Source of the DNA: Swaminathania salitolerans
Lineage (GTDB): Bacteria > Pseudomonadota > Alphaproteobacteria > Acetobacterales > Acetobacteraceae
Length of the DNA stretch: 64,000 nucleotides
NCBI RefSeq assembly: GCF_007988945.1
Contig: NZ_BJVC01000003.1
Location: 291,113-355,112 of the forward strand
Direction: 5' to 3'
Part shown: positions 33,556 to 42,186 of the stretch, one piece after another
Position numbering within the stretch: position 1 is the first letter of the stretch
How the letters are laid out: each line of letters starts with the position of its first letter
The notes under the pieces: generated by a model
Database searches by the model: none
What the model was told of the DNA's origin: nothing
The model's input: the letters and a program-made list of their open reading frames with translations, nothing else
Made by a program: the position numbers and the translations under genes

Positions 33556-35459
33556 CTGGCAGCGGGAATAGGCCGTCCGCGCATGACCGGAAGGTCGGGA
33601 CCATGCGCGAGCGCGGCCTCGATCAGGGCTTTCGTCGCAGGTTCGGGCTTGTTGTTGAGTGCCTGATTCCACTGGTCCCGCGCCTCGAGCTGGCGCCCCT
33701 GGTACCAGTAGGCAACACCGAGATGATAGGCGATCTCGGCATCGCCGGGCGCTGCATTGACGGCGGAAAGCAGAAGGGGAAGCGCCTTGGCGAGGTCCCC
33801 GTTCTGCTTCAGGAGCGCCCAGCCATAACTGTCGCGGATCTCGGCATCGTCGGGCGCCAGCACCATAGCATGTCCGAGAAGCGCGAGCGCCTGTTCCGGT
33901 CGCTCGTCGTGCTCGACATCGGAATAACCGGCATAGTTGAGCAGGACGGGTTCGGACGGGGCGAGGGCGAGAGCGCGATCGAGATCGGACTGGGCCTTCG
34001 CACGGGCGCCGAGATGATCCCAGGCCATGGCCCGGCCGAGAAGAAGGGGCCAGATATGGGCCTGCATGACGCTGACATGATCGATCGCGCGGGTGAAGGT
34101 CGCGACCGCCTCTTTCGCAAGACCGAGCTGGTTCTGGGTCATGCCGAGTTCGCTGAGGATATCGGGATTGTCCGGATTGGCCCGCGCCACCCGGGTGAGC
34201 GCATGCAGGGCGGCTTTGACATCCTCGCGCTTGAGGGCGATCTGCGCCTGGGCATGATCGGAAAGCGGCGCAAGGGGATCGGCCTCCTCGACACCATCGA
34301 GCGCGGATTGCGCCATGTCGAGCTGTCCGTCGGCCCGCAACTCTTCCGAGAGCAGAATGCGGGCGAGGGTCATATGCGGATCGAGATAGAGCGCCTGACG
34401 CAGCAGAAGGATCTTGAGCTGACGCACATCCTTGAGCGTCTCCTCCCCGGGGCCGCCCTCATGAGGGGTGGTATCGCCGAGCAGGGCCGTGACGCTGATG
34501 AAGAATTCCGCAAGCCCCTGATCGGGCGGGAAGGACAAGCCGATCTGCTGGGGAACCAGCCGGGAGGCGACGAGCTGGAAGGCCGGAAGCACGGCGCCCG
34601 CCTGAGCGAGTTTCTGCCTCGCTTCGTCCGCGTGGCGATGAGCGGCGAGCCAGTCGGCTTCGAATTGCAGCGTCTGGAGTCGCAGCAGCGGCGGAACCGC
34701 CTGCGCGTTCGCATCCAGCAGGGCGAACAGCTTTTCCGTCCGTTTCTCGTCGCGCAGGGAGGCGATCCTGGCCTCCTGCATCAAAGCGAGATAGCCCACG
34801 GCGTCATGCGGTAGGGCGGGACGACCCGTACCCTGCCTGCCCGTGCCGGGATGTGCCCCGAACTGGCACCAGTCACGCAGGCCCTGACCGGCGAGACGCA
34901 GGAAACTCTGGGGCGCCTTGGCGTGGAGGGAGAAATACCTCTCCGCCTTGCGCCATGCGCGCGCATGGAAGGCAGCGACACCGAGCACGATACGCGCAAG
35001 GCTCTCCTTCGGCTGGAGCTGCGCGAGCGTCCGGGCCCGACGTGCCGCATCCGTCCCCGCATCCATGGCCGCATAACGCAGGGCCATCAGCATGAGGTCG
35101 GGCGCGCGATAGCCATGGGTCACGACCCCGTACAGGGCGCGATCCGCATCGGGGATATTGTTGCGCTGGACCGAGACGATACTGCCGAGCAGCCCGCCCG
35201 TCAGGGAATAGGCGGAAGGATCGAAATGCGCGCCTGCCGGGCCGGAATGTCCGGAACCCGCATCGTGCGGATGCGTGCCCGCCGATGCGCCGTGCATGGC
35301 GGCGCCGGAAGGGGAGGAAACGGAAGGGGAGGAAACGGCCGGGGAGGAAACGGAAGGCGAAGAATCGGAAGACGGTGCGGCGCGCGCCGTGCTCCATCCG
35401 GACGCGAGGACGGAACAGACGAGAAGCGCGTACAGGGACGGAGAGTGCTTGGTTTGCAT
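33552..35459 (-). CDS. Exported tetratricopeptide-repeat protein
   Basis: 635-aa protein with a Sec signal peptide (QTKHSPSLYALLV... ending TARA) and many TPR-like helical pairs, clearest in the C-terminal half (DNPDILSELGMTQNQLGLAKEAV, PVLLNYAGYSDVEHDERPEQALALL, GDAEIAYHLGVAYWYQGRQLEA). It is probably a periplasmic or outer-membrane-associated scaffold. Just after the signal is a Ser/Pro repeat (SVSSP/AVSSP) from a 15-bp DNA repeat. It is translationally coupled to ispE downstream, an arrangement common in related bacteria. Confidence 0.88.
   Translation of the reverse strand: MQTKHSPSLYALLVCSVLASGWSTARAAPSSDSSPSVSSPAVSSPSVSSPSGAAMHGASAGTHPHDAGSGHSGPAGAHFDPSAYSLTGGLLGSIVSVQRNNIPDADRALYGVVTHGYRAPDLMLMALRYAAMDAGTDAARRARTLAQLQPKESLARIVLGVAAFHARAWRKAERYFSLHAKAPQSFLRLAGQGLRDWCQFGAHPGTGRQGTGRPALPHDAVGYLALMQEARIASLRDEKRTEKLFALLDANAQAVPPLLRLQTLQFEADWLAAHRHADEARQKLAQAGAVLPAFQLVASRLVPQQIGLSFPPDQGLAEFFISVTALLGDTTPHEGGPGEETLKDVRQLKILLLRQALYLDPHMTLARILLSEELRADGQLDMAQSALDGVEEADPLAPLSDHAQAQIALKREDVKAALHALTRVARANPDNPDILSELGMTQNQLGLAKEAVATFTRAIDHVSVMQAHIWPLLLGRAMAWDHLGARAKAQSDLDRALALAPSEPVLLNYAGYSDVEHDERPEQALALLGHAMVLAPDDAEIRDSYGWALLKQNGDLAKALPLLLSAVNAAPGDAEIAYHLGVAYWYQGRQLEARDQWNQALNNKPEPATKALIEAALAHGPDLPVMRGRPIPAAR
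35311..35370. repeat. 15-bp x 4 in-frame tandem repeat in the TPR gene
   Basis: Units GGGGAGGAAACGGAA-like at 35311, 35326, 35341 and 35356, encoding the five-residue S-V/A-S-S-P repeat after the signal peptide. Confidence 0.9.
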
Positions 35460-35510
35460 CGTCCGGCAATCTAGACTGAACCGGTTCAGACACCAAACTG
35501 ATAAGAGATC

Positions 35511-36371
35511 ATGCCCCTCCCCCCCTCCGGTTCGCTCTCCGACCGGGATCGCGCTTCCCTGATCGCCCTGCTGGACCTCTACCGGGACTGGGGAGTCGAT
35601 TGCTGCCTCGACGAGACGCCTCCGGCGAGGCTCGACCGGATGGCGCCCATCCGTCCCGTCACCCGGGAGCGGGCCACATCGGGCGCACAACGGTCCCGCG
35701 AGATTTCGCCCCTCCATACGACCTCTCCCGGCGCTTCCCGTCCGGCACCCGTCGATCCCGAGGCGGCGCGGAGCTGGGGGGTGGAGACGCTGCCCGATTG
35801 CGCCCTCGCCCGTACCGCCACACAGACCGTCCGACCGGTTTTCGTCCCGGGCGCGTCGCTCATGCTGATCGGCGACGCCCCGGATGCGGAGGAGGACCGT
35901 TCGGGTCTCGTCTTTGCGGGGGAAACGGGACGCCTGCTCGACATGATCCTCCCGAGTATCGGCCTCTCACGGGCGCAGCTTTCGCAGGCGCCGGCCATTC
36001 CCTGGCGCCCCCCGGGCGGGCGGGCCGTATCCGCGCTGGAGATGCGCGACTGCCGCCCCCTGCTCCTCTCGGCAATCGGACAGGCCCGCCCGACACGTCT
36101 CGTGCTGTTCGGTCTCACCCCTCTGAGGCTTCTTCTCGGAGAGCAGGCGACGCTTGCCCGCGCGCGCGGAAAATGGACCGCGCTCACGCTCGACGACGGC
36201 TCGCGCGTGTCGCTGCTGCCGATGCAGCACCCCGAACAGCTCCGCACGAGTCCTCGCGCCCGGCGGGAGATGTGGAAAGACCTGCTTCTTCTGGCCGAGG
36301 CGCTCGGCCCGGCGCCCGGATCCGCACGTGAATTGGGGCCTGGAACGGGATCGGAACCGGGGCCGGAGTGA
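35511..36371 (+). CDS. Divergent uracil-DNA glycosylase-superfamily protein
   Basis: 286-aa protein resembling family 4/5 uracil-DNA glycosylases: CALARTATQTV, LMLIGDAPDAEEDRSGLVFAGETGRLLDMIL (the usual GEAPGxxED becomes GDAPDAEED), PWRPPGGRAVS, and LPMQHPEQL in place of the usual HPxYL motif. Most of the four Fe-S cysteines of family 4 are not recognisable. An N-terminal ~80-residue low-complexity region and a Gly/Pro/Glu tail flank the domain. It is divergent from the TPR gene with 51 bp between. Activity is uncertain. Confidence 0.75.
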   Translation: MPLPPSGSLSDRDRASLIALLDLYRDWGVDCCLDETPPARLDRMAPIRPVTRERATSGAQRSREISPLHTTSPGASRPAPVDPEAARSWGVETLPDCALARTATQTVRPVFVPGASLMLIGDAPDAEEDRSGLVFAGETGRLLDMILPSIGLSRAQLSQAPAIPWRPPGGRAVSALEMRDCRPLLLSAIGQARPTRLVLFGLTPLRLLLGEQATLARARGKWTALTLDDGSRVSLLPMQHPEQLRTSPRARREMWKDLLLLAEALGPAPGSARELGPGTGSEPGPE

Positions 36372-36612
36372 AGGTCGGAACCGGGCCAGAAATCGACGCC
36401 GGAGTCGGAAAACGGATCCGGAAACGAGGTGAGGGCGGAGATGAATAATACGTAGCCGGAAAAAAGTGATTTTCTCGATAAAAAAAGCGGTTTTCCGCGG
36501 ATATCCCTCTGGTAGAACTTATAAAATACTCTTATCATAGCGATCACCTCAGCTATGTGCACCTCCTCCTCTCTTGCCTTCCTTCGCAGGAGGGGGTAGG
36601 AGCAACTCCATC

Positions 36613-38607
36613 ATGCGAGGAATTTCCTATTTCGCGTCGAGCAATAGCGCACGGGCGTTCATGCTGTGTGCCATGCTGGTGGCGGGAGCGACGTTCAATC
36701 CGCTCCGTGCCCAGGAAAGCAAATCGACGCTCTCCCCTGCCGATCACGACAATGCCCAGAGCGAGGAAACGGCGTTTGCAACGCCGCATTCCGCGTCTCC
36801 GGGCGGTCCGAACGGCCTTCCCCATCCGCTATCCGCTTCGGATGCCGCCCTCCTCAAGGAGGCCTTCCGCGCCCAGCGCGCCGGCGATTTCGAAACCGCC
36901 ATTTCCCGCGCCCGCAGCGCGCATGACAGCGTGCTGACGGGCGATCTTCTGGCCGAACGCTATCTCAACCCGGCCTACCATCCCCAGCCTGCCCAGCTCC
37001 GCCTGTGGCTGAAAACCTTTTCGGGTCTGGCAGATGCCGGAGCCATCCACGCCCTGCTCGTATCCCTCAGCCCCCGGGGCAGCGTTCCCTCCCAGAATTT
37101 CCCCACCCCTCTGGCCCCGACCGATTTCGGCGCCACCCCCTGGCACGCCGCCCCGGACCCTCTGGCCAGAATCCTCAACCGCAACCCGCTTCTGGACCGC
37201 ACGGTCAACGAGCGTATCTCCTGGGGACTAAAGGGAGGACAGAGCGCCGTCCGTCTGGTGGATGCCACACCCGGCATGACCCCCCTCTATGCCGCCCAGC
37301 TCAGGGCGGAAATCGCGCTGGGCATGCTCAGCACCGGCGAGGCCGGCTTTGCGCTCGAAACCGCGCGGACCGGCTTTATCCGGAGCAAGCATCAGCTCGG
37401 CTATGCCGGGTATGTGGCCGGACTGGCTGCCTGGCGACAGGGCCGTATCCGGGAAGCGCTCGGCTTTTTCGAACAGGCCTCGCGGGCACGCACGATCACG
37501 AACGAAACGAGGGCGGCTGCCTCCTACTGGGCGGGGCGCGCTCATCGTCGTCTGGACGATCGCCACGGTCTTGCGCAAAACTGGTTCCAGCGCGCCGCTT
37601 CGGAAACCGGGACATTTTACGGTATACTGGCTCGCCAGACGCTCGGCGTGCGCCATGCCGGCGCCACCCCCGAACATGCCGACATGGCCGGTGGACTCTC
37701 TGCCGATGACGAGACGGCCCTGAACAATCCCATTCCCGTCATGGGCGAGATCGATGTCGAGGCCGTCGCCGCAACCCCGCAGGGGCGACGGCTTTTCGCC
37801 CTGCTCCAGATCGGCGAGGCAGCCCGGGCCGAAGCGCTGCTCCGGCGCATGTGGCCCGATATCGTCTCCGATCCGGCCCTGTGTCACTCTGTCCAGCTCG
37901 TGGCCGCGGCGGCAGGTCTGCATGACCTTTCCGAACAGATTGCAACGATTCTGGCAGCACGCGACGGACGCCCGGCCCATCTGGCCGGATTTCCGACCCC
38001 GCATCTCGCGCCGCGTCACGGGTTCAAGATGGATCCCGCACTCGTCTACGCCCTGACCCGGCTGGAATCCAATTTCGATCCGAAAGCGTCGTCCAGCGCC
38101 GGGGCGCATGGTCTCATGCAGATCCGGCCTCTGACCGCAAGCTTCGTCAGCGGTCCGAAACCGAGCCTGGACGCGCATGGGGTTGCCATCATCAACGTGC
38201 CCCCCGACATGATCGGGCGGCTGCACAATCCGGCCGTGAATCTCGAGATCGGCCAGCTCTATGTCCAGTATCTCGCAGGCCTGTCGGAACGCTCGGAAAC
38301 CGCTCCCAGAGGGGGGGATCTGATCCATACGCTCGCGTCGTACAATGCGGGGCCGGGTGCGATCGCGCGCTGGGAAAACGCCTCCCAGAAAGAGAGCGAC
38401 CTCATCAGGGATCCGCTGCTCTTCATGGAGCTGCTCCCGAATGGCGAGACGCGCGACTATGTTCATCACGCCCTGGCCTATCTCTGGATCTATGCGGACA
38501 AGCTCGATCTCCCGGCGCCTTCGCTGCGCGCGCTCTCTCATGCAGAATGGCCGTGCTTCGCCGACGAACGGGCCATCGCGTCGACCCACGCCGTCACCTA
38601 TCACTAG
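36613..38607 (+). CDS. Soluble lytic murein transglycosylase
   Basis: 664-aa periplasmic peptidoglycan lyase. The signal peptide starts at 36613 (TAGGAG upstream) and ends near LRAQ. A long alpha-helical superhelical region follows, then the C-terminal SLT domain with catalytic Glu in ALTRLESNFDPKASSSAGAHGLMQI, plus LASYNAGPGAIARW and NGETRDYVHHALAY. The overall build matches Slt70. The 240 bp before it are comparatively AT-rich and probably hold its promoter; TTATAAAATA near 36521-36530 is a candidate -10 region. Confidence 0.92.
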   Translation: MRGISYFASSNSARAFMLCAMLVAGATFNPLRAQESKSTLSPADHDNAQSEETAFATPHSASPGGPNGLPHPLSASDAALLKEAFRAQRAGDFETAISRARSAHDSVLTGDLLAERYLNPAYHPQPAQLRLWLKTFSGLADAGAIHALLVSLSPRGSVPSQNFPTPLAPTDFGATPWHAAPDPLARILNRNPLLDRTVNERISWGLKGGQSAVRLVDATPGMTPLYAAQLRAEIALGMLSTGEAGFALETARTGFIRSKHQLGYAGYVAGLAAWRQGRIREALGFFEQASRARTITNETRAAASYWAGRAHRRLDDRHGLAQNWFQRAASETGTFYGILARQTLGVRHAGATPEHADMAGGLSADDETALNNPIPVMGEIDVEAVAATPQGRRLFALLQIGEAARAEALLRRMWPDIVSDPALCHSVQLVAAAAGLHDLSEQIATILAARDGRPAHLAGFPTPHLAPRHGFKMDPALVYALTRLESNFDPKASSSAGAHGLMQIRPLTASFVSGPKPSLDAHGVAIINVPPDMIGRLHNPAVNLEIGQLYVQYLAGLSERSETAPRGGDLIHTLASYNAGPGAIARWENASQKESDLIRDPLLFMELLPNGETRDYVHHALAYLWIYADKLDLPAPSLRALSHAEWPCFADERAIASTHAVTYH

Positions 38608-38702
38608 AACCGCATCCGGGTGGCGACACCCGGACCGGATCAGTCCGGTCCGGCTCGCCGGGGCGCAATGCATCGCAGGGGCGCGCGTCGCGGGAAAACG
38701 CC

Positions 38703-39620
38703 CTACAGGGCGGTTTCGGGTGGTAATCCGCCCGTCGATCTCCGTCCCGTAAACGCCCGGCCTCCTGCGTCCAGGTCCCTCCTCTCCGGATCCATCAATC
38801 GCTGGATCCGCAGCAGGTCTTCCGGGGTCGAGGGATTATAGACGATCAGCCCGAGATCGGGTCGTCCCTCCACGGTGAACCCGGAATATTCGAGCGCGAT
38901 CATACCGGCGACCGGATGGTTCAGGCGTTTTGTCCCCTCGCCATGAAACCCGACATCGCTCTCCTGCCACAAGGCGAGAAATTCGGGGCTGCACGCACTC
39001 AGCTCCGATATCAGCCGATGAACGTCTTCCGGCGCACCGGCGCGCACCGCATCGGCCCGGAAGGCGGCAACCACAGATCGGGACATACGGGGCCAGTCGA
39101 GCTGCATCTCCCGTATCTGGGGTGTGCAGAACACGATCCGGAGAATGTTGCGCTGCTCCGGTGCCAGCCGACCGTAATCGGTCAGGACCGCTGCGGCCGC
39201 GTCGTTCCACGCCACGACATCCCACAGAGGCGTCTTCACGATGGCCGGGCTGAAGGCGAGCGCATCGAGCATGCGTTGCAGACGCGCCGTGATTCCCTCC
39301 GATGCGCTGTATTTCACCTCGGGAGGATGACCGAGTGCGAGCATGAACAGATGCTCGCGTTCGGGCGCGGTCAGAAGCAGCCCTTTCGCGAGGCGGTCGA
39401 GCACATCCGGAGACGGCGCCCCGCCCCGCCCCTGCTCGAGCCAGGTGTACCAGGTCGGGCTTATATTGGCGCGCTGGGCGACCTCTTCCCGCCGCAGCCC
39501 CGGCGTACGCCGACGGGTTGCGGGAAAACCGAGCGCAACCGGGTCGAGACGCGATCGCCTGTCCCTGAGATAGGCACCGAGGGATGCCGAGCGGGCCGAA
39601 GTCATCCTGTTGGTTTCCAT
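38703..39620 (-). CDS. XRE/MmyB-like transcriptional regulator
   Basis: 305-aa regulator. The N-terminal HTH covers about residues 12-75 (LGAYLRDRRSRLDP, RRTPGLRREEVAQRANISPTWYTWLEQGR). It is followed by an MmyB-type ligand-binding domain (LWDVVAWNDAAAAVLTDYGRL, GTKRLNHPVAGMIALEYSGFTVEGRPDLGLIVYNP). Such proteins usually repress a divergent short-chain dehydrogenase or epimerase gene, as found here at 39700. The start may be the first or sixth codon. Confidence 0.9.
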   Translation of the reverse strand: METNRMTSARSASLGAYLRDRRSRLDPVALGFPATRRRTPGLRREEVAQRANISPTWYTWLEQGRGGAPSPDVLDRLAKGLLLTAPEREHLFMLALGHPPEVKYSASEGITARLQRMLDALAFSPAIVKTPLWDVVAWNDAAAAVLTDYGRLAPEQRNILRIVFCTPQIREMQLDWPRMSRSVVAAFRADAVRAGAPEDVHRLISELSACSPEFLALWQESDVGFHGEGTKRLNHPVAGMIALEYSGFTVEGRPDLGLIVYNPSTPEDLLRIQRLMDPERRDLDAGGRAFTGRRSTGGLPPETAL

Positions 39621-39699
39621 ACCGGGATAAGGTCACTGCTGTAACAGGAACCAGCCTAGGTTCATGAGAGGGAGGAAGACAATCGGGGAGATGTGAGGG

Positions 39700-40593
39700 A
39701 TGCGGATTTTTCTTACCGGGGCGAACGGGTTCATAGGCGCCCGGCTCGTCTCCGAACTCATCGGTGCCGGACATCGCGTTCTGGGCCTCACGCGCTCGGA
39801 TGCGGGCGCGGAGAAACTGCGTGCCGCCGGAGCCGAGGAGCATCGGGGCGACCTCGGGGCGCTGCGCACCCTGCGTCAGGGCGCAGAGAAATGCGATGGC
39901 GTCATTCATACGGCGTTCGACCACGATTTCACCCGTTATGCCGTCAATTGCGCGCAGGACGAACGTGCGATCGCGGCCCTGGGCGAGGTCCTGCGCGGCT
40001 CGGACCGACCTTTCGTGATCACCTCCACGACGTTGTTCGGAGAGGCGGTTCCGGGTCGACGCGCGGATGAGGACGTCTTCAATCCGGAGCATCCCAATCC
40101 CCGCGCCCTTTCCGAAATCGCCGCCATGACCATGATCGAGCGCGGTATGTCCGTCTCCCTTCTGCGCCTGTCGCAGATTCACGACACCTGTCGTCAGGGT
40201 CTGGTGAGCTTTCTGATCCGGCTCGCACAGCAGAAGGGATGCTCCGCCTATATCGAGGGCATGCCGCGCCGCTGGTCTGCCGCACATGTCTCCGACACGA
40301 CCCGGCTCTATCGTCTCGCTCTGGAAAAAGGGGCGGTCGGCGCACGCTATCATGCAACATCGGAGGAAGGGGTCTGCGTACGCGCGATTGCCGAGGCGAT
40401 CGGGAAACGGCTGAACCTGCCCGTCATGGCTCTGCCCCGGAGCGAGGCCATCGCGCATTTCGGATGGCTTTACGGATTCGTCTCGAAAGACATGCTGGCA
40501 TCGAGCGACAAGACGCGGCAGCGTCTGGCATGGTCGCCGGACGGCCCGGGTCTGCTCGATGATATTTCCCGGCTTGCGACCGGGCCGGCCTGA
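39700..40593 (+). CDS. NAD(P)-dependent epimerase/dehydratase (atypical extended SDR)
   Basis: 297-aa Rossmann protein with N-terminal FLTGANGFIGARLVSEL, HTAFDHDF, VITSTTLFGE and a C-terminal substrate domain (YHATSEEGVCVRAIAEAIGKRL). It belongs to the a5-type SDRs often paired with MmyB-like regulators. It lies divergent from that regulator across 79 bp, which should hold both promoters and the operator. Substrate unknown. Confidence 0.88.
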   Translation: MRIFLTGANGFIGARLVSELIGAGHRVLGLTRSDAGAEKLRAAGAEEHRGDLGALRTLRQGAEKCDGVIHTAFDHDFTRYAVNCAQDERAIAALGEVLRGSDRPFVITSTTLFGEAVPGRRADEDVFNPEHPNPRALSEIAAMTMIERGMSVSLLRLSQIHDTCRQGLVSFLIRLAQQKGCSAYIEGMPRRWSAAHVSDTTRLYRLALEKGAVGARYHATSEEGVCVRAIAEAIGKRLNLPVMALPRSEAIAHFGWLYGFVSKDMLASSDKTRQRLAWSPDGPGLLDDISRLATGPA

Positions 40594-40610
40594 GGTGTCG
40601 CTCTGCCTCT

Positions 40611-40666
40611 CGCGTTTGTCCTTGCGCGTTTGTCCTTGCGCTTGTGTCCGTGCGCTTGCGTGACCC
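40611..40666. repeat. 14-bp x 4 degenerate tandem repeat
   Basis: Units CGCGTTTGTCCTTG at 40611 and 40625 (exact), then diverged copies at 40639 and 40653, between the convergent epimerase and CNNM genes. Confidence 0.85.
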
Positions 40667-40711
40667 GGCCGGGCCATGCGCCACCCGGTCGGCGCACCCC
40701 GCCGGAACGCC

Positions 40712-42004
40712 TCAGTTCTCGGCGAGAACCTGACGGCTTGCCCGCACCTTCGTGACGCGGCGCTGTTCCATCTCGACCACTTCGAACAGCCATCCTGCGA
40801 AGACGACCTTGTCTCCCTTGGCCGGGACGCGGCGCAGCAACGCCAGAATGGCCCCGGCCAGGGTGTGATAACTGCCCGCCGCGGGAAGGTCCGGCAGATC
40901 GAGCACCGAGCGCACCTCGTCGGCAGGCATGAAGCCATCGAGAAGATAGTCGTCCTTCCTGCGGGCATCGGCCCGCTCGGTCTTGCTCTTTTCCGAGGTC
41001 TCGTCGCCCACGATCGCCTCGAAGATATCCGAAGGGGTCACGATGCCCTCGAAGGACCCGTATTCATCGAGGACGAAGGCGATTCCCAGACGTTCGCCCC
41101 GCATACGCTCGATCATGTCCTGTGCCGTCAGACTGTCGGGCACGACGATCGGCTGTCTGAGCGCCGCCTCGATCGAGATCGGCAGCCCCTGCAGCAGACG
41201 ATCCATCAGATCCTTCGCGAGCACGACCCCGACCGGGTGATCGACATCCCCTTCGCAGACCAGGATGCGCGTATAGGTGGATTGTCGCAGCTTGACGATC
41301 AGCGCATCGCGGCTGGCATGGCGCTCCACCCAGAAAAGCTCGTTTCGCGGCGTCATGATGGCGCGCACGGGACGATCGGCGAGCCGCAGAAGACGCTCGA
41401 TCATGACGCGCTCCTCACTCTCGAGCACACCGGCCTGCGCGCCTTCGGCCAGCATGGCACGCAGCTCCTCCTCGGTGATCGCAGCGCGCGTCAGCCCGCC
41501 CACGCCGAGAAGACGCAGCACGATCGATGACGTACCGCTCAGAAGGGCCACGACCGGACGGGAAACGGTGAGGAGCGCCAGCAACACGAAAGAGAGACGC
41601 GCCGCGATCTTTTCCGGCTGCTGGAGCGCGATCTGCTTGGGCACCAGCTCGCCGAAGACGAGCATCGTGAAGGTGATCGCAACGACGACGATCCCGATCG
41701 AGAGCTCGTTGGCGAAAGGCCTGAGCCAGGAAACACGCACGATCAGATGTGTAAGGTCCTCTTCGATCTGGCTACCGCCGAACGCGCCTTCGAGAATCGA
41801 GACGAGCGTCATGCCGATCTGCACGGTCGGCAGGAAGGAATGCGGCTCGTCGGCAAGACGCAAGGCCCGCTCGGCACCCCTGACCTGACGCTTCACCAGC
41901 GCGGCCAGCCGCGGGCGCTTGGCCGAGATGAGCGCCATCTCGCCCATGGCGAAGATGCTGTTCAGCGCAATCAGAAGACAGATGACCAGGATCGGGGTGA
42001 GCAT
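40712..42004 (-). CDS. CNNM/CorC (HlyC) family membrane protein
   Basis: 430-aa protein: an N-terminal DUF21/CNNM membrane domain (about 1-190, LLIALNSIFAMGEMALISA), a CBS pair (about 200-330, RPVRAIMTPRNELFWVE and FVLDEYGSFEGIVTPSDIFEAIVGD) and a C-terminal CorC_HlyC domain (LLDGFMPADEVRSVLDLPDLPAAGSYHTLAGAIL). These proteins are linked to Mg/Co efflux or homeostasis; the name hemolysin is historical. Transcribed alone, preceded by the hpnH terminator. Confidence 0.9.
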   Translation of the reverse strand: MLTPILVICLLIALNSIFAMGEMALISAKRPRLAALVKRQVRGAERALRLADEPHSFLPTVQIGMTLVSILEGAFGGSQIEEDLTHLIVRVSWLRPFANELSIGIVVVAITFTMLVFGELVPKQIALQQPEKIAARLSFVLLALLTVSRPVVALLSGTSSIVLRLLGVGGLTRAAITEEELRAMLAEGAQAGVLESEERVMIERLLRLADRPVRAIMTPRNELFWVERHASRDALIVKLRQSTYTRILVCEGDVDHPVGVVLAKDLMDRLLQGLPISIEAALRQPIVVPDSLTAQDMIERMRGERLGIAFVLDEYGSFEGIVTPSDIFEAIVGDETSEKSKTERADARRKDDYLLDGFMPADEVRSVLDLPDLPAAGSYHTLAGAILALLRRVPAKGDKVVFAGWLFEVVEMEQRRVTKVRASRQVLAEN

Positions 42005-42026
42005 GAGGTCCTTCGTTCAGAAACGG

Positions 42027-42063
42027 AAAAAGGCGGACATACGCATTGTATGCCCGCCTTTCC
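42027..42063 (-). terminator. Rho-independent terminator of hpnH
   Basis: On the minus strand: AAAGGCGG-G-CATAC / loop AATGC / GTATG-T-CCGCCTTTTT, a 14-bp stem with one mismatch ending in TTTTT. It separates hpnH from the CNNM gene and is almost symmetrical, so it could act both ways. Confidence 0.9.
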
Positions 42064-42121
42064 GGAATAGAGCGACCCCGGCAGAAAACCTGACATCCCC
42101 GGCCGGGGAGGGCGCATCGAC

Positions 42122-42149
42122 CGCTATGCCCCGATCACCGGGCATAGCG
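42122..42149. repeat. Perfect 10-bp inverted repeat between hpnH and its terminator
   Basis: CGCTATGCCC / GGGCATAGCG with 8-nt loop, flanked on both sides by GCGCATCG. Possible mRNA 3' stabiliser or second terminator stem. Confidence 0.6.
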
Positions 42150-42186
42150 AAGCGCATCGGGTGAGGAAGCCCCTCATTTTTCGCAC

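Noticed and set aside
36481..36500. Terminator GCGG-AAAA-CCGC plus T-run on the minus strand
   Set aside because: The stem is only 4 bp and no leftward gene needs termination there.
38836..40968. 710-aa open frame on the minus strand
   Set aside because: It overlaps the MmyB-like regulator, the epimerase and the CNNM gene in other frames and shows no domain.
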